Positions 61,498 to 64,000 of a stretch of 64,000 bases of DNA are shown in pieces (position 1 is the stretch's first letter; each line of letters opens with the position of its first letter). Source of the stretch: Rotaria socialis (lineage: Eukaryota > Rotifera > Eurotatoria > Philodinida > Philodinidae); NCBI GenBank assembly GCA_905331475.1, contig CAJNYU010000003.1, positions 248,001-312,000 of the forward strand, read 5' to 3'. The notes beneath the pieces were generated by a model. It did not search any database. It saw nothing but the letters and a program-made list of their open reading frames with translations, and had not been told where the DNA came from. A program made the position numbers and the translations under genes.

Positions 61498-63764
61498 ATG
61501 ACATCACTTACGCCAAAGCAATCTCCAGTTGAATCTTGGGATCGTTTACCATCAGATTGGCATAATGATGAACGTATGGATGCATTATTTGCATTTTTTA
61601 AAGATCGTGAATTGAATCCTGTTCATTATGATGCGAAAATGAAATTTTGGAGTGAAACAATAATAAATTATTGTGAAGATCATGGTATTTTACAAATTGA
61701 TATTTCGACGATCGTTTCACGTTTTCGTCGTAAAGGAAAAACTTCTAAATGTTTGGATAAAATATTTGAAGAACTGATAAAACAACGCCGCCTTATATCA
61801 ACAAATGATTATACCTATTCACAACAATCATCATGGGTATCGTGGACATTTAATAAATTAACAAGTCCACTGACTAGTTTGATGTCGACAAAAATACCAG
61901 TCGATCAAGATATTTTTGTTATCAAAGAACTTGTTGATGTAAGAATTCATTGATGTAGAAATCCTAAATGAATCGATTTGCTTAATCTTCTAGAAAAAAG
62001 CGCAACAAGTAATTGAATCTTTACAATCACACGTTTGTGTAGCAACATTTGATTGTGTTATTTCATATGGTTCATTTATTGATGCATGCCGTCGATGTGC
62101 ATTAATTGATGAAAATTCAATTAATTTAATTATATCAACATTAGTACGAGATAAAAAGATTTTAATCGATTATGTTGGAGAAACGAAAAATGTTAAAGTA
62201 AAGAAAAGAAAAATTATGAATTAAATTTTTAATTCTTTATTCTTAGGTTGTTAAATTTATTGCACCAGGAACCCCAACTGTTCGACCAATCACTGAAATA
62301 GAAAACAGTGTGCTTTTGTAAGAAGACTGCTGGTTTCTTTTATACAGTTGAGAAATTTTTCTATTCGATTTCATTTAGATTACGCCATTCAAAAGATCGT
62401 TTAGAAGAACAATTGAAAAAATCTGATGAGCAAATGGAAGGGTAATATATATATATATATATATATATATCATTATCGAATACTGATAAGTGTGATTTTG
62501 TTTAGATTACTGACTGATATTCGTCGTCATTTGAAAAATAGTAATCGTACAGCAGCTATGAAATTATTACGTAAGAAAAAAATTCTTGAACGTGAATATG
62601 AAAAAAAAGATCGTACTGTGGAACATCTCAATACTGTTTTAACACAAATCGAACAAACAGATTGTTCATCATTGGTAAAAATATGAAACTTATTATATTC
62701 AATCGAAAAAACAATGTTCTTCTTTTTTACTATTAAGGTGATCAATGCTTATTCGTCGGGTGTTCAAGCTCATAAAGAATTATTACGTAAAAATGGTCTA
62801 ACACCAGACGCAGTTGAAGATATGATTGATGAAGTACATGATGTAAGTAAATCTTTTCTTATTAGTACTGTTAGGGCGATTTTTGTCATATCGGATTTAT
62901 TAAGTTTCAGGCATCTGTAAAATGATGTCTTTGTTTTTAGTCGAGAGTAGAAAGGAAAAGCTGTATAGAATAGTATTGGTAATAGTAAAGACAATTTCTA
63001 GTAAATTTCGGTCTCTATTTGTACCCAGTGTAACGGAATGTTTCGGGCACTGCCATTTTTATCAAGCCTATGAGGAGTCGCGATCTTGTTTATTAAAAAG
63101 GACGAGGAAATATTTGTTCATTTTCGATTCATCTAACGTCGACAATTCGTTTTCGTATTATATCTTCAAGAAAAATCCAAAACACATATCCAGACTTGAT
63201 AGTCTTTAACTTTGATCAGTTTTTATAATTTATCTCTAATCTCAATTTGAAAAGTTTCGTTTGAATATGCCAAAAAAACACTCAGATCGTGTGAAAAAAT
63301 TGACTCAGATTTAGCATTTTCACTATCTTAATCTGTCCGATAAAATTGAGAGTGAAATTAATTGTAAATCTTGTTTTTTATTTTATTTGTAATTATAGAT
63401 GCTTGATACACAAAATGAAATAGATGATGCAATAACTCGACCATTAGCTAATGACACAACTGATATGACAGAATTGGAAATTGAACTTGAAGAATTATTA
63501 AGGCAACCAATACCACCAACACCAGCAGTAACTACTGTTCCAAATGCTAATGATATAAGTAACATATCCATACCTAATGAAGCTATTAAAATACCTGAAG
63601 AAGACCCATTTGCTGATCTTGAATTACGTCTTCAAAAATTAGGTGTTAAAGAACGTAAGTTCTCAGTAATTAATATTGAAAAGGAAAGCTAATCAATTTT
63701 TGTTTTACTCTTTATTTTAGCTACACCTAATAAACTAGCTGACGTAGCATCATCAAGTCATTAA
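61498..63764 (+). CDS. CHMP7: Charged multivesicular body protein 7
   Basis: Eight exons: 61498-61938, 61994-62197, 62247-62317, 62379-62441, 62506-62674, 62738-62842, 63399-63654, 63721-63764; 450 aa, against about 453 in human. The N-terminal half has the ESCRT-II-like winged-helix region (LPSDWHNDERMDALFAFFKD, VSRFRRKGKTSKCLDKIFEE). The C-terminal half is the SNF7/ESCRT-III domain (RHLKNSNRTAAMKLLRKKKI, VLTQIEQTDCSSLVVINAYS, EDMIDEVHDMLDTQNEIDDA) with an acidic C-terminal helix (ELEIELEELLRQP) that can bind MIT domains. CHMP7 starts ESCRT-III assembly at the re-forming nuclear envelope and also acts in endosomal sorting. A (TA)n run lies in intron 4, and intron 6 is 556 nt. Confidence 0.95.
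62445..62470. repeat. (TA)n microsatellite in CHMP7 intron
   Basis: A visible TA run of about 26 nt starting right at the exon 4 donor (ggtaatatat), so its length may vary close to the splice site. Confidence 0.9.
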
Positions 63765-64000
63765 TGTTCGTATGTAAAATATTACTTCATATTTATGCGC
63801 TTTCTATTTTTTCTATAAAAAAACAAAAAGATTTTAATGTAAAAATATGCTTTGTGTTTTTTATTATTGTATACTTGCATTTGTATAAAAATTGTAATAT
63901 GACTCTAGGCGAAGAAAATATCCTTATCATTAGAGATGCCCTCATACAGTGGCATTTTTCTTCTGTGTCCTTGTGTACGTAATAATATTGTTCTTTTTCA
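63765..64000. other. 3' flank of CHMP7
   Basis: AT-rich sequence to the window edge. No gene start is recognised. Confidence 0.4.

Overview
The window looks like nuclear DNA from a small-genome animal. It is strongly AT-rich, genes are split by many GT-AG introns of about 50-70 nt (donors mostly gtaaa/gtaag, acceptors mostly ttttag), and the gene set is metazoan: prolyl 4-hydroxylase alpha, CHMP7, DNAJC9, Flattop/CFAP126, CCDC87, TTC39, RRP1, a USP16/45-type protease, polyubiquitin, and an SHB-family SH2 adaptor. The intron style, the compact spacing and an intronless bacterial-looking acetyltransferase make a bdelloid rotifer my best guess. That is inference; no sequence here proves the taxon.

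Layout. 0-13 kb: a partial coiled-coil gene, a MATH-MATH-BTB gene, DNAJC9, a small unknown gene, a four-EF-hand calmodulin-like gene, a disordered-protein gene and a PhyH dioxygenase. 13-16.4 kb: gene-poor spacer. 16.4-20.2 kb: a complete P4HA gene with two alternative 71-nt exons. 20.2-30.1 kb: a gene-poor island holding several short inverted-repeat DNA elements, including a family of CpG-rich foldback elements with CCCAGG...CCTGGG ends, one of them interrupted by another element. 30.1-36.6 kb: polyubiquitin, a small basic protein gene and the ubiquitin protease. 36.9-49.8 kb: CCDC87, TTC39 and RRP1. 50-64 kb: SH2 adaptor, Flattop, a three-repeat p25-alpha-like protein, an interrupted GNAT gene and CHMP7.

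Gene models were rebuilt by hand by joining exons whose phases match and whose product matches a family. Nearly all junctions were checked for phase. Weak points are stated: the start of the p25-alpha model at its second exon, the 3' end of the disordered gene, and one optional 54-nt intron in the protease.

Functional themes. Several neighbours are ciliary or microtubule-linked by family (CCDC87, Flattop, the p25-alpha-like protein, the calmodulin-like protein). Ubiquitin biology is also represented (polyubiquitin, USP16/45-like, MATH-BTB). Head-to-head pairs with short gaps (4602-4991, 36600-36923, 49770-49997) suggest shared promoters. CCDC87 and TTC39 lie 98 nt apart on one strand, with a splice acceptor directly before the TTC39 ATG.
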